A DNA stretch of 30,157 nucleotides from an uncultured Campylobacter sp. (GCA_900539505.1 UQCL01000020.1:1-30157); one strand, 5' to 3'; counted from the first letter of the stretch, positions 15,026 to 22,456 are shown. The notes: generated from the letters alone by a model not told the origin. Program-made: numbers and translations.

Positions 15026-16402
15026 CTAATTTCCGCTCGCATACGCAGACAGGCTGCTCGGATCCTCAGGAGCGAACCGATCGTCCGAGATAGCGTCATC
15101 CTCGCCCGAAAGCACGCTCATAGCGCTGATACGCGAGATCAGCAGTCGATCCTCGGCGATGTCCGCGCGATCCGAGCCGATAGTAAGCGACGTGATCGCC
15201 GTGCGCCCGATGACTGCGCGCCCGCCGTCCATCGTGCGAAGCCCCCAGATGTCGTGCAGCACCGCCGGCTTGCCGTCCACCCGCCCTACATAGAGCATCA
15301 CGTGGCCGGGCATATACAGCAGGGTTTTATACGCCACGCCGTTTTTGCCGATGAAGCTAAGCTTTTCATCCGCGCTCATCCCTGCCAGCGAAAAACGCTC
15401 GCCGCGGCCCGATTGCGCCTTGGAATTTCGTGGCAGCCACAGCCCAAAATTTGCCAAAAAGTCTTTCGTCATAAGCGAGCAATCGCGAAGAAATTTATAC
15501 CCGCCCCAGCCGTATTTCTGCCCGAGCAGGCTAGCGGCTACGATCTTTGAGTTTTGCTCATCAAGCGGTGCAGGCCAAAGCCTCGCATCCTCCGCGCTAA
15601 CGAAATATCTCTTGCTGCCGAACTGCGTTAAAATTTCGCCGCTGAAACCGCTCCGCACGCCGAGCGTGCCGCCAAGATCGCGCTCGCCGCTAAAATCATA
15701 CGGCAGGATCGTGCCGGTGCGCGCCCTAAAAAGCTCCGCGCCGCTTTCCTCATAAATGGCGGCGCCGTCGCGCAGAATCGTTATAAATTTAGAATTTGCA
15801 TAGATATCCGCCTGCTGTGGGCTGATGCGCTTTATCGCGTCGCTTCTGATCCAGCTCCACACACCGTCGTTGCGTACGAACGCCCACGCGCCGTCTCTGC
15901 TGTAATGTGACAGCAGCATCGGATAGCCCACGCCCACGGCGGAATTTGCGGCGTAATCAAACGGCTCGCCCTCCCCCGGCTCGCTCGGATCGCCGAAAAT
16001 CGGCAGATCGCTTGGGATATTTCGCAGCAGCGCATTTTTTACCGTTATAGCGGGTGCTGAAATTAGTCCGAACGCCTCTTCATTGGCGTTTATACGAATG
16101 CTTTGGTAGATCGCGTCGTTATATATCCTGCCTGCGGCGTCAAAGTGGCGCCCCTTGGCGTAATTAAGCCCCCAAAACGTATCGATTTCGGCCTTAATCG
16201 GTGCATCGTCAAACCAAATTTTAAAATAGCGGCTCTTAAACGCGCTTCCGCTTATGTTTTGCACCGACGCAGGAGCGGGCAGCCGCTCGCTGTTTTGAGC
16301 GTATTCGAGATCTAAAACCGCGGGATTTTCCGGGATAAACTTATGAGTGGCACAACCTGCGAGAACCAAAGCTGCGAAGATGAGAGATACTAGTCGTTTC
16401 AA
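15026..16402 (-). CDS. SH3-domain NlpC/P60 (C40) lipoprotein peptidase
   Basis: This 458-residue lipoprotein has leader and lipobox LAGC (Cys17). SH3b-type regions occupy the middle, with YPMLLSHYSRDGAWAFVRND, VWSWIRSDAIK and AEDARLWPAP typical of the family. The C-terminal C40 cysteine peptidase domain has YGWGGYKFLRDCSLMTKDF (nucleophile Cys308), MPGHVMLYVG (His367) and VLHDIWGLR (third polar residue His383). Family members cleave gamma-D-glutamyl-diaminopimelate bonds in peptidoglycan stem peptides. Lipidation places it on a periplasmic membrane face. The start is TTG at 16400-16402, with AAAAGGC upstream. It is divergent from a helicase gene across a 56-bp gap holding an inverted repeat. 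It is a likely cell-shape or daughter-separation hydrolase. Confidence 0.93.
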   Translation of the reverse strand: MKRLVSLIFAALVLAGCATHKFIPENPAVLDLEYAQNSERLPAPASVQNISGSAFKSRYFKIWFDDAPIKAEIDTFWGLNYAKGRHFDAAGRIYNDAIYQSIRINANEEAFGLISAPAITVKNALLRNIPSDLPIFGDPSEPGEGEPFDYAANSAVGVGYPMLLSHYSRDGAWAFVRNDGVWSWIRSDAIKRISPQQADIYANSKFITILRDGAAIYEESGAELFRARTGTILPYDFSGERDLGGTLGVRSGFSGEILTQFGSKRYFVSAEDARLWPAPLDEQNSKIVAASLLGQKYGWGGYKFLRDCSLMTKDFLANFGLWLPRNSKAQSGRGERFSLAGMSADEKLSFIGKNGVAYKTLLYMPGHVMLYVGRVDGKPAVLHDIWGLRTMDGGRAVIGRTAITSLTIGSDRADIAEDRLLISRISAMSVLSGEDDAISDDRFAPEDPSSLSAYASGN

Positions 16403-16422
16403 ACAAAATGCCTTTTAAAAAA

Positions 16423-16445
16423 TTTTGGCTATAATTTTGCCAAAA
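16423..16445 (+). promoter_or_regulatory. Inverted repeat around the helicase -10 box
   Basis: TTTTGGC (16423-16429) and GCCAAAA (16439-16445) are exact inverted repeats flanking TATAAT (16430-16435), the likely -10 of the helicase gene. A protein bound here would cover the promoter and could affect both divergent genes. Inference only. Confidence 0.4.
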
Positions 16446-16458
16446 AATAGGAAAAAAC

Positions 16459-17799
16459 TTGATAAATTTCATAATCCAGAAGCTAAAAGATCGCAATATT
16501 TTCATCACGGGCGGCGCAGGCGTGGGCAAAAGCTACGTAATAAAAAAGCTCATCGAAAATTACCGCGCTCGCGGCAAGCTCGTCATCGTGCTCGGTAGCA
16601 CTGGCATCAGCGCCGTAGAAATCGGCGGCGTGACCGTGCATAGCTTCTTCCGCTTCGGCATTTGCAAAAACCACGAGGAGCTAAAGGGCTTCGATCGCAA
16701 ACAAAGCGGCAAACTAAGCGAGCTGCGAAAAATTTTAGCCCTCGCAGACCTCATCGTGATCGATGAAATTTCGATGATCGGCGCCGAGCTTTTCGAGATG
16801 ATCTATCTTAGAATTTCAAATTCTAAATTTAACGGACGGCTGCTCGTTACGGGCGATTTTTACCAGCTTCCGCCGGTGCGCAAAGAGGGCGAGAGCGTGT
16901 CGCGCGCGAGCCTATTTAGCGACTCGGATTACGCCTTTGGCTCGTACGCGTGGAGGCAGTGCGAGTTTTTTTACGTCGAGATGATAGGCTCCAAGCGCAC
17001 CGCGGATGCCGCGCTATACCGCCTGCTTTGCGAGCTGCGGCTCGGCACCCCAAGCGAGCAGACGGCAGAACTGATGCGATCTTTGCTCATCGATGCCGCG
17101 CGAGCAGAACCAAATGCCACGATAATCTCGGGCCGAAACGCCGAAGTGGATGCGATAAATAACGCCAGACTAGCCAAACTGAATACGCCGCCGAGCAGCT
17201 TTGAGGGCGTTTATGAAGCGCTACAAAGCGGCGTGAGCGAGCAAAAAATTCAAAAATGGATCGCCTCGCTAAATACGCCGCAAAGTCTGACGTTGAAAGA
17301 GGACGCAAAGGTGCTGTTTACCGCAAATAAAAGCGGCGAGTTTTTTAACGGCGAGCAAGGCGTAGTCGAAAAGATCGAAAAAAGCTCCGGCGGAGAGATC
17401 GAAAGCGTGGTCGTAAAAAAGCCCTCGGGTATGCTAAGCCGCGTGGGGCTGCAAACATACGAACTAAGCGAGATCGCCGCAAGCGGTGCGGATGCCGAGC
17501 AGATCGTGCTGGCGCAGTATTATCAGTTCCCGCTCAAGCTCGCATACGCCATCACGATCCACAAATCCCAAGGCATGAGCATCCCGCAGCTCATCTGCGA
17601 CATCGACAGGATCTTTGCCAAGGGGCAGCTCTACGTGGCACTTTCGCGAGCGACGAGCCTTACGGGGCTTGGCGTGATATATACGCGCGCAGAGCCGTTG
17701 CTGCGGTATTTGCAGCGCAACGCAAGCGCGGATGAAGCCGTGGTGAAATTTTATCAAGAGAACGAATTTTATAAAATTTCGGATCAAAAGGTGGAATAA
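16459..17799 (+). CDS. PIF1/RecD-like superfamily 1 ATP-dependent helicase
   Basis: This 446-residue helicase has Walker A ITGGAGVGKSYVIKKL (Lys24), motif Ia VLGSTGISAVEIGG with VHSFFRFG, Walker B LIVIDEISMIG (Asp102, Glu103) and motif III LLVTGDFYQLPPV. The motif V/VI region is LAYAITIHKSQGMS (about 360-373) and LYVALSRATSLTGLGVIY (about 391-408). The arrangement matches Pif1-type 5'-to-3' DNA helicases that act on G-quadruplexes, R-loops and replication forks. The size is typical of the compact bacterial form common in Campylobacter. The start is TTG at 16459 with TAGGAA upstream; an in-frame ATG near the start is absent. It is single, at the left edge of the AT-rich island. Confidence 0.92.
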   Translation: MINFIIQKLKDRNIFITGGAGVGKSYVIKKLIENYRARGKLVIVLGSTGISAVEIGGVTVHSFFRFGICKNHEELKGFDRKQSGKLSELRKILALADLIVIDEISMIGAELFEMIYLRISNSKFNGRLLVTGDFYQLPPVRKEGESVSRASLFSDSDYAFGSYAWRQCEFFYVEMIGSKRTADAALYRLLCELRLGTPSEQTAELMRSLLIDAARAEPNATIISGRNAEVDAINNARLAKLNTPPSSFEGVYEALQSGVSEQKIQKWIASLNTPQSLTLKEDAKVLFTANKSGEFFNGEQGVVEKIEKSSGGEIESVVVKKPSGMLSRVGLQTYELSEIAASGADAEQIVLAQYYQFPLKLAYAITIHKSQGMSIPQLICDIDRIFAKGQLYVALSRATSLTGLGVIYTRAEPLLRYLQRNASADEAVVKFYQENEFYKISDQKVE

Positions 17800-17934
17800 A
17801 TTTAACAAATTGCGGTTGTGATTTTGCATAGAATTTTGAAATTTTGTGGCATTTTAAATTTAATGATATTTGCGGTATAAATGCTTAAATTTTAGTCTAT
17901 TTTAGAATTCGTGCGACTTTAAAATCTAAAATGT

Positions 17935-18486
17935 CTATAAGTCAGCCTGTTCTATTTCGACGTCATCAAGCACTTTAGGCTCATAAAATTCCCGTACCGC
18001 CGGGTTTTTAAAAACCATTTTTTCATTAAGATTTCTATCAGAATAGAATGTTATAATGACATCATTGGGGAGGGATAGCGGCGTAATTAGACCCTCCTCC
18101 CCAGCTTGTCTTTTGCTATCCATAGTTACTCTAAATCTAATCCCGTCGGAATCTTGCCACTCAAATACTTTTCCGGTTTTAGTTTTATCTTCTAAAAACG
18201 GTTCCCCAAAAATTTCCATATATTTTCTTAGACTTCTACCTAAATTAAGTAACTCTTCTAGGCTAACCTCACCTATGGCTCCTTGTTTTAAATGATATTT
18301 CAGATGCTCTGCACCAATCCCCTTATCTCTTTTTATGTTATGCCAGCCCTTAACATACATAACGACTGTATCTATGACCGCATTCTCAACCAAGGCAATA
18401 TCTGGGTTGAGAGTTACGGGCGTAGCCTTTTTATCGTTAAAGGTAACGTTATAAATTCCCAGTTCTTCTCTATCTTTCTTAAAATT
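17935..18486 (-). pseudogene. Orphan phage-type toxin C-terminal module (DUF3519/PBECR-like, tentative)
   Basis: The frame is open for 184 codons from 18486 to TAG at 17935-17937. The only starts are non-ATG without a binding site (a TTG at 18391-18393 gives 152 residues). The protein reads like the end of a larger polypeptide: NFKKDREELGIYNVTFNDKK, ALVENAVIDTVVMYVKGWHN, GIGAEHLKYHLKQG, SLEELLNLGRSLRKYMEIFG, GKVFEWQDSDGIRFRVTMDS and DVIITFYSDRNLNEKMVFKN. Conserved His, aromatic and ITFYSDRN elements resemble the nuclease-like C-terminal domains (DUF3519 / PBECR group) found at the ends of very large phage or plasmid proteins in Campylobacter and Helicobacter. That identity is from memory. I infer a detached module left by a mobile element. 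A partial second copy lies immediately upstream. Confidence 0.55.
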
Positions 18487-18495
18487 CTAACAAAA

Positions 18496-18669
18496 TCAAA
18501 TTTTTATTCGTTTGACGCCTCTGTTCTGCGCAAAACTTTTTAAATTTATGTTCTTATCAGAACAAAATGTTATAATAGCTTTAGAGGAAGAGGTACGTGG
18601 CGGTTGTGCCCTCTCTTCCTTTTTAAAATTTCCTCGCAAAACCAACTGATTTTCAATACTTTGTAAATT
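18496..18669 (-). pseudogene. Degenerate second copy of the toxin module
   Basis: This 58-codon stop-to-stop frame has no proper start. It contains VLRGNFKKEERAQ followed directly by KAIITFCSDKNIN. These correspond to the beginning (NFKKDREEL) and end (VIITFYSDRNLN) of the neighbouring module, with the middle ~110 residues missing. At DNA level TATCAGAACAAAATGTTATAA (18555 onward) matches 18036 onward at 20 of 22 positions. It is a tandem duplicate with an internal deletion. The remaining 55 bases to the zeta-like gene hold nothing recognisable. Confidence 0.6.
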
Positions 18670-18724
18670 CTATTTTAGCTGCTGTTTCTATTCTTTCTCT
18701 TGAAATTTTTTATTCGTATAAGCT

Positions 18725-19363
18725 CTACCCTCTTTTTTGAAGCTCTTTGGCGGCGGAGTAGTCTTCACTCATATTTTTTAAAACATCTTCAAGCCACGAT
18801 ACTTTACCAAGCGTTATGATCCGGCCATTTTCTTTCTTGGCTATCAGGCGTAAATTTGAAAATTTCTGATCTTCCTCATTTAAAATTTCTTTGCTATTGT
18901 CATAAAAATATATCTCCTCACAAAACGGAATCACCTTGGCGAGGTTATCGAAGCTCTGCGAATATCTACGCTCCAATACTGCCTCCTCTATGCTATGGCC
19001 GTTCTTTTGTGCCCTAATGGCTACTCTTTGCTTTGACAGATCAACGCTTTCAAGACCCACGTAAAAGAGCGTTATCCTATAACCGGACGCTTTTGCAACA
19101 CTTATAAATCTCACTATGCCGCGACCGCTTAGCGTGGTTTCTACGTTGAAATCTATCCCTCGGCGCAGGTAAGACTCTCTAAGCTTGAGCGCTATTTTGC
19201 CGGCTCTATTTTGATCCTTTTTATTTTTCCAGTCTCCAAATTCCTTAACGATTTCGTCAGAATTGATTCTAGTGCCGTAAAAATAGTCGCTCTCTAGTTG
19301 GTTTATATAAAACGTCGATTTGCCCGCGCCGTTTATGCCTGCGAAAATATATAAATTTTTCAT
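18725..19363 (-). CDS. Zeta-toxin-like P-loop kinase
   Basis: This 212-residue protein has Walker A FAGINGAGKSTF (Lys15), RINSDEIVKEFG (Asp36), a substrate-site motif NVETTLSGRGIV, YRITLFYVGLESVDL, and RVAIRAQKNGHSIEEAVLERR followed by the helix SFDNLAKVIPFCEEIYFYDNS. This is the short zeta-toxin/AAA_33 family found in Campylobacter and Helicobacter. The classical zeta/PezT toxins phosphorylate UDP-N-acetylglucosamine and poison cell-wall synthesis; the activity of this short form is not established. Its ATG overlaps the stop of the nucleotidyltransferase gene (ATGA, 19360-19363), so it is the last gene of a coupled operon. No epsilon-type antitoxin is evident, though the small upstream proteins could neutralise it. 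Confidence 0.88.
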   Translation of the reverse strand: MKNLYIFAGINGAGKSTFYINQLESDYFYGTRINSDEIVKEFGDWKNKKDQNRAGKIALKLRESYLRRGIDFNVETTLSGRGIVRFISVAKASGYRITLFYVGLESVDLSKQRVAIRAQKNGHSIEEAVLERRYSQSFDNLAKVIPFCEEIYFYDNSKEILNEEDQKFSNLRLIAKKENGRIITLGKVSWLEDVLKNMSEDYSAAKELQKRG

Positions 19364-20061
19364 AGCCCCTGTCCTTTAAACGCGAAGTTTAGCGCTTTTC
19401 GCGAGTTAAAAAATTTATCAAAAGTCGCTTTATAATTATCCATAAAGTCTTGTAAAACTGCATCGCTTTTAGCTCTTATGTCCTTTGCCTCTATCATCTC
19501 TTTGGGAAAGCTTTTAACCCTAGCGCATATCACCTCCGGCTCGCTCGCGTTCTTTTTGCTTAAATTTTTCATACTCTTTAGCAGATCCGCATCACTATTT
19601 TTTATAATCGTGTATATATCAAAAATATCTCTGCTCTGCTCCCTCGATAATGCAAAATCGTATTTATTTACTAAAATGTTTTCGATATTATCCACTAAAA
19701 AGCCGTGTTTGCGGTCAAAATCCCCTATATGTTCCGTAACATCATAAACCATATCGATCTTTAAATCTACGCCCGCATCCTTGACGATTAGACGCTTAAA
19801 ATTTGAAGAATCTACCACAATGTCGAATACGACGCCACTTTGTTTTAAAAATCTTACGAGCTTAGCTATTTCGTCTTTGGCGGATACATCTTTAGCACCG
19901 GTAAACAGATCTATATCGTCCGAATATCTAGTGCCCTCTAAAACAAATCTATGAAGTGCCGTTCCGCCCGTCAGATAAAGATAACAAGAGCTTTTGGCGA
20001 GCAAATTTAAAATTTTATCTTGCGCTAGGTATAGCTTATCGTAGTATTTTTTTAGTTCCAT
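19360..20061 (-). CDS. AbiEii/AbiGii-type nucleotidyltransferase
   Basis: This 233-residue DNA-polymerase-beta-fold nucleotidyltransferase has YLYLTGGTALHRFVL (GG[T/S] motif, about 27-41), the metal-binding pair in RYSDDIDLFTG (Asp49, Asp51) and the third acidic residue in VDLKIDMVYD (Asp103). The helical C-terminal half begins LVNKYDFALSREQSRDIFDI. It fits the AbiEii/AbiGii toxin family (DUF1814), whose characterised members transfer nucleotides to tRNA and cause growth arrest in phage abortive infection or type IV toxin-antitoxin systems. It overlaps the 110-residue upstream gene by 10 bases and the zeta-like gene by 4. A classical AbiEi winged-helix antitoxin is absent. Acceptor substrate unknown. 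Confidence 0.88.
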   Translation of the reverse strand: MELKKYYDKLYLAQDKILNLLAKSSCYLYLTGGTALHRFVLEGTRYSDDIDLFTGAKDVSAKDEIAKLVRFLKQSGVVFDIVVDSSNFKRLIVKDAGVDLKIDMVYDVTEHIGDFDRKHGFLVDNIENILVNKYDFALSREQSRDIFDIYTIIKNSDADLLKSMKNLSKKNASEPEVICARVKSFPKEMIEAKDIRAKSDAVLQDFMDNYKATFDKFFNSRKALNFAFKGQGL

Positions 20062-20384
20062 CTCATATCCCTTAGCTGATACGAGCTGTCGATATAGGCG
20101 TTTATTAAAGCATCCAGCCTCAATCTCGTTCTTTCTTTATTAAAATTTATAGGCTTATTTTGCCAATCTTTTAAAAATTCCACCACAAAGCGTTCATCCA
20201 TAATGGCTAAATCCATCGTCATAAATTTAGAATTTTCCAAAATCGCGGAGAAAATTTTTCTAGCAAAAAATTTATTATGAATATTTTCTACTATATACTC
20301 GGGCGTATAATTCGTATTGCCCCAATAGCAAGTCTTTAGAATATTTTTTGCTACCGTGATTTGCTCATCTTTGTTTAATTGCAT
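20052..20384 (-). CDS. Hypothetical 110-residue protein, candidate antitoxin
   Basis: This small soluble, mixed-charge protein has MQLNKDEQITVAKNILKTCY, YTPEYIVENIHNKFFARKIF, SKFMTMDLAIMDERFVVEFL, KERTRLRLDALINAYIDS and the end YQLRDMRWN. ATG at 20382-20384 has AAAGGAGAT upstream. Its 3' end overlaps the nucleotidyltransferase gene by 10 bases, the usual place of an antitoxin or adaptor for that toxin family. It lacks the winged-helix AbiEi signature and I recognise no family. The conserved-looking RLRLDALI...Y helix resembles a dimerisation or binding helix. Candidate antitoxin by position only. Confidence 0.75.
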   Translation of the reverse strand: MQLNKDEQITVAKNILKTCYWGNTNYTPEYIVENIHNKFFARKIFSAILENSKFMTMDLAIMDERFVVEFLKDWQNKPINFNKERTRLRLDALINAYIDSSYQLRDMRWN

Positions 20385-20420
20385 GCTTATCTCCTTTACT
20401 CATCAGGCGTTAGGGTGTTT

Positions 20421-20696
20421 TTATTTGATGCATCTTTTTATCCTAATATAGTCTAAATCCTCTTTCTTTGGTATTTCCTTTACGGCAAAACCGCTAAAAA
20501 GCTGTTTAAATTCTTTGATCCTTTCATTATTTTCTATATCATCACTTAGCACTTCCTCATTATTGTTTGTAACGTTTATATTGTCTAACCTTTTAAAATC
20601 CTTAACTTTTTCAAACAACAACTTAGCTACATCTATTAGATCCTGACGCTCTTTTGGTATATTGAGCTCGAATTTTACAAATTCTTGTGTCTGCAT
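20421..20696 (-). CDS. Hypothetical 91-residue protein
   Basis: This small, highly charged protein (MQTQEFVKFELNIPKE, LIDVAKLLFEKVKDFKRLDN, LSDDIENNERIKEFKQLFSG) ends DLDYIRIKRCIK. It has no membrane segment or known motif; the N-terminal FVKFELNIPKE suggests a strand then helix, as in small DNA-binding antitoxins, but that is weak. ATG at 20694-20696 has AAAGGCG upstream. It lies 14 bases after the frameshifted 85-codon gene and 36 bases before the 110-residue gene on the same strand, so it is part of the same operon. Confidence 0.65.
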   Translation of the reverse strand: MQTQEFVKFELNIPKERQDLIDVAKLLFEKVKDFKRLDNINVTNNNEEVLSDDIENNERIKEFKQLFSGFAVKEIPKKEDLDYIRIKRCIK

Positions 20697-20710
20697 AATA
20701 CGCCTTTATT

Positions 20711-20966
20711 TTAGATTCTTAATCTAGTCAAGGCTCTGACTTCTTTGATTTCCTCATCTGTCGCGGTAATATGATCCGCCACGTCGATAAATTTTTTAGC
20801 ATTTTTTACTTTGCCTTTAGCTTCATCATCAGATACCTCGCTGGTTTCGACTATACTCGCTCCTAAATTTAAAGCTTCGTTTAAGTCCTCAAGTATTTTT
20901 TTTGACGGCTTGTGATTGCTCTATCGGTATGCTTATCATAGATAAATTTGTCGTTAGCTTTTTCAT
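20711..20966 (-). pseudogene. Small protein gene with +1 frameshift in an A8 run (possibly slippage-controlled)
   Basis: ATG at 20964-20966 has an excellent AAGGAG. It encodes MKKLTTNLSMISIPIEQSQA, then VKK, and hits TGA after 25 residues. The T8 run at 20896-20903 (A8 in the coding strand) is the break. With seven A, the frame continues as ILEDLNEALNLGASIVETSE, SDDEAKGKVKNAKKFIDVAD and ITATDEEIKEVRALTRLRI to TAA at 20711-20713, giving about 84 residues with consistent codon use. It is a small acidic helical protein of unknown family, the first gene of the operon ending with the zeta-like kinase. The homopolymer could be phase-variable, a transcriptional-slippage site, or simple decay. Confidence 0.65.
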
Positions 20967-21118
20967 CGCCTCTCCTTAGAAAATATCTAAAATTCCTTTT
21001 AGCCTTTGCGTCGCCTAACGCCTAGACAGCTTTTGCCGCACTCGCCCTATGATGAGCCTTTGAATTTTTGCCTCTTTGATAGCAAGATCAAAATTTATGG
21101 CTTTACGGACGCGGACAC

Positions 21119-21436
21119 TCATTTAAAATATCCTTCGCGTTCAAATTCTCTAATATCTTCAATTAAGTCACCATTTCCTTCATCATCGTCAAGCCACTTC
21201 CATTCTTTCACGTTATCGCGAAAGAATTTTTGATCCATTAGCCTAAAATGCGTAAATTTACTTAAATGCGGAAAGTCTTGTTCATCATCTTCCTTGCAAA
21301 GATAGGTAAATTTATCCTTTTTTACGAGATTGCACTCCTGCGCAAAGCGATCGATTATTTGATACACTCTAGCTAAATCACATCTGCCTTCGCGTATAAT
21401 TTTAGCCTCATCCATTACTATTTTGGTGCCAAGCAT
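21119..21436 (-). CDS. Hypothetical 105-residue acidic protein
   Basis: This soluble protein (MLGTKIVMDEAKIIREG, DLARVYQIIDRFAQECNLVK, FTYLCKEDDEQDF, FRLMDQKFFRDNVKEWKWLD, DDEGNGDLIEDIREFEREG) is rich in acidic residues and tryptophan/phenylalanine. It has no membrane segment and no family I recognise; it has the look of a small immunity or inhibitor protein. ATG at 21434-21436 has GAGGGG upstream. A 25-codon ORF (21408-21485) overlaps its start. It is separated from the downstream operon by 152 bases with no clear terminator, so it might be the first gene of the same transcript. Confidence 0.65.
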   Translation of the reverse strand: MLGTKIVMDEAKIIREGRCDLARVYQIIDRFAQECNLVKKDKFTYLCKEDDEQDFPHLSKFTHFRLMDQKFFRDNVKEWKWLDDDEGNGDLIEDIREFEREGYFK

Positions 21437-21485
21437 CTTTTACCCCTCTAATCTTTTTTATTTCCTTGAATCTTGATAATCCCAT
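21408..21485 (-). CDS. Short leader ORF overlapping the 105-residue gene
   Basis: ATG at 21483-21485, preceded by AAAGGAAATTTAA, opens 25 codons (MGLSRFKEIKKIRG, then VKDAWHQNSNG) that end 28 bases inside the next gene in another frame. The basic N-terminus looks like the start of a DNA-binding protein. It may be a regulatory leader peptide, the true N-terminus of a frameshifted longer protein, or chance. Confidence 0.35.
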   Translation of the reverse strand: MGLSRFKEIKKIRGVKDAWHQNSNG

Positions 21486-21553
21486 TTAAATTTCCTTTGC
21501 TAGAAAATATTACTAATAATCTCACAATTTTTAGATTAACTTTGACCGCCCTA

Positions 21554-22432
21554 TTACAGTCCCGCTTCGGCTCTTAGCCGCGCGGCATACATCTCGCGTA
21601 GGCGCGGTACGTATTTGCCGACCGCACCGCCGCCGATCGCTCTGCCGTCTGCTTTTACGATCGGTAGCACCATCAGCGTCGCCGCGCTGATAAAGGCCTC
21701 ATCGGCTTCATAAACCTCGCTCATTCCAAACGCTCGCTGCTGCACGCTAAGCCCCGCCTGCTCGGCAAGACCTAGGATCACCTTGCGGCGGATACCGGGC
21801 AGTATGTCGTTTGAAAGCGGTCGCGTGATAAGGACGTCATCTTTGATGATAAACGCGCTGGAGCTCGAACACTCGGTAACGAGCCCGTCCTCGATCAAAA
21901 AGCACTCATAAGCGCCCGCCTTGTGGGCCTCGTGCTTTAAGATACACTGAGCTAAAAGCGAGATCGATTTTATATCGCGCCTGTGCCAGCGGATCTCGGG
22001 TAGGCTTACGATCTCGATCCCCTCTTTTGCGAGCGGATTATCAAAAATTTGCGTATGATAGACAAAGGCAAAGACGCTGGGCTCTATGCCGCGGACGTAA
22101 TCAAAATCGCGCATCGCCGCGCCTCTTGTGATCTGAGTATAAAAAGCGCCCTCTTTTACGCCGCCTTGTGCGATGAGCTCATATAAAATTTCCTCATATT
22201 TTTCGCGAGAATACGGGATCTTTAGCTCGATCTGCGCGGCGCTGCGCTCAAAGCGCTCCCAAAAATCCGCTCTGTCGCAAATTTTAGAATTTACCACGGG
22301 CGCTACCTCATAAATGCCGTCTCCAAGCACGAAACCGCGATCAAAAGGGCTTATCGCGGCCTCTTTGGCCTTGCAAAGCTTGCCGTTAATATAGACTATC
22401 TCATCGCCTCTCATTCCGCTGATTTCAAACAT
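21554..22432 (-). CDS. D-amino-acid transaminase (class IV aminotransferase)
   Basis: This 292-residue PLP enzyme of fold type IV has IVYINGKLCKAKEAAISPFD and RGFVLGDGIYEVAPV near the start and WHRRDIKSISLLAQCILKHE with the PLP lysine at Lys155. CFLIEDGLVTECSSSSAFII and RPLSNDILPGIRRKVILGLA bind the PLP phosphate region. VYEADEAFISAATLMVLPI and a final RLREMYAARLR helix complete the fold. The pattern favours D-amino-acid (D-alanine) aminotransferase over branched-chain aminotransferase. The likely reaction is interconversion of D-alanine and 2-oxoglutarate with pyruvate and D-glutamate for cell-wall synthesis. ATG at 22430-22432 has AAGGAGCGATT upstream; a second in-frame ATG (residue 7) is less well placed. 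It flanks the AT-rich island on the right. Confidence 0.9.
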   Translation of the reverse strand: MFEISGMRGDEIVYINGKLCKAKEAAISPFDRGFVLGDGIYEVAPVVNSKICDRADFWERFERSAAQIELKIPYSREKYEEILYELIAQGGVKEGAFYTQITRGAAMRDFDYVRGIEPSVFAFVYHTQIFDNPLAKEGIEIVSLPEIRWHRRDIKSISLLAQCILKHEAHKAGAYECFLIEDGLVTECSSSSAFIIKDDVLITRPLSNDILPGIRRKVILGLAEQAGLSVQQRAFGMSEVYEADEAFISAATLMVLPIVKADGRAIGGGAVGKYVPRLREMYAARLRAEAGL

Positions 22433-22456
22433 AATCGCTCCTTGAAATTTCGCACC

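Noticed and set aside
17899..17932. ATTTTAGA/TCTAAAAT inverted repeat as terminator or island end
   Set aside because: It is eight AT-rich base pairs in an AT-rich spacer with no GC stem; weak evidence.
18051..18057. TATAAT at 18052-18057 and 18571-18576 as promoters
   Set aside because: Both lie in the same codon positions of the duplicated ITF-x-SD coding segment, so the match is a product of the repeat.
20405..21023. AGGCGTTAGG at 20405-20414 and its reverse complement at 21014-21023 as island or operator inverted repeats
   Set aside because: Only 10 bp match and the flanks diverge; a chance match over this distance is not very unlikely.
21006..21233. Plus-strand open frame opposite the 105-residue gene
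   Set aside because: It has no binding site, and its second half is antisense to a better-supported gene.
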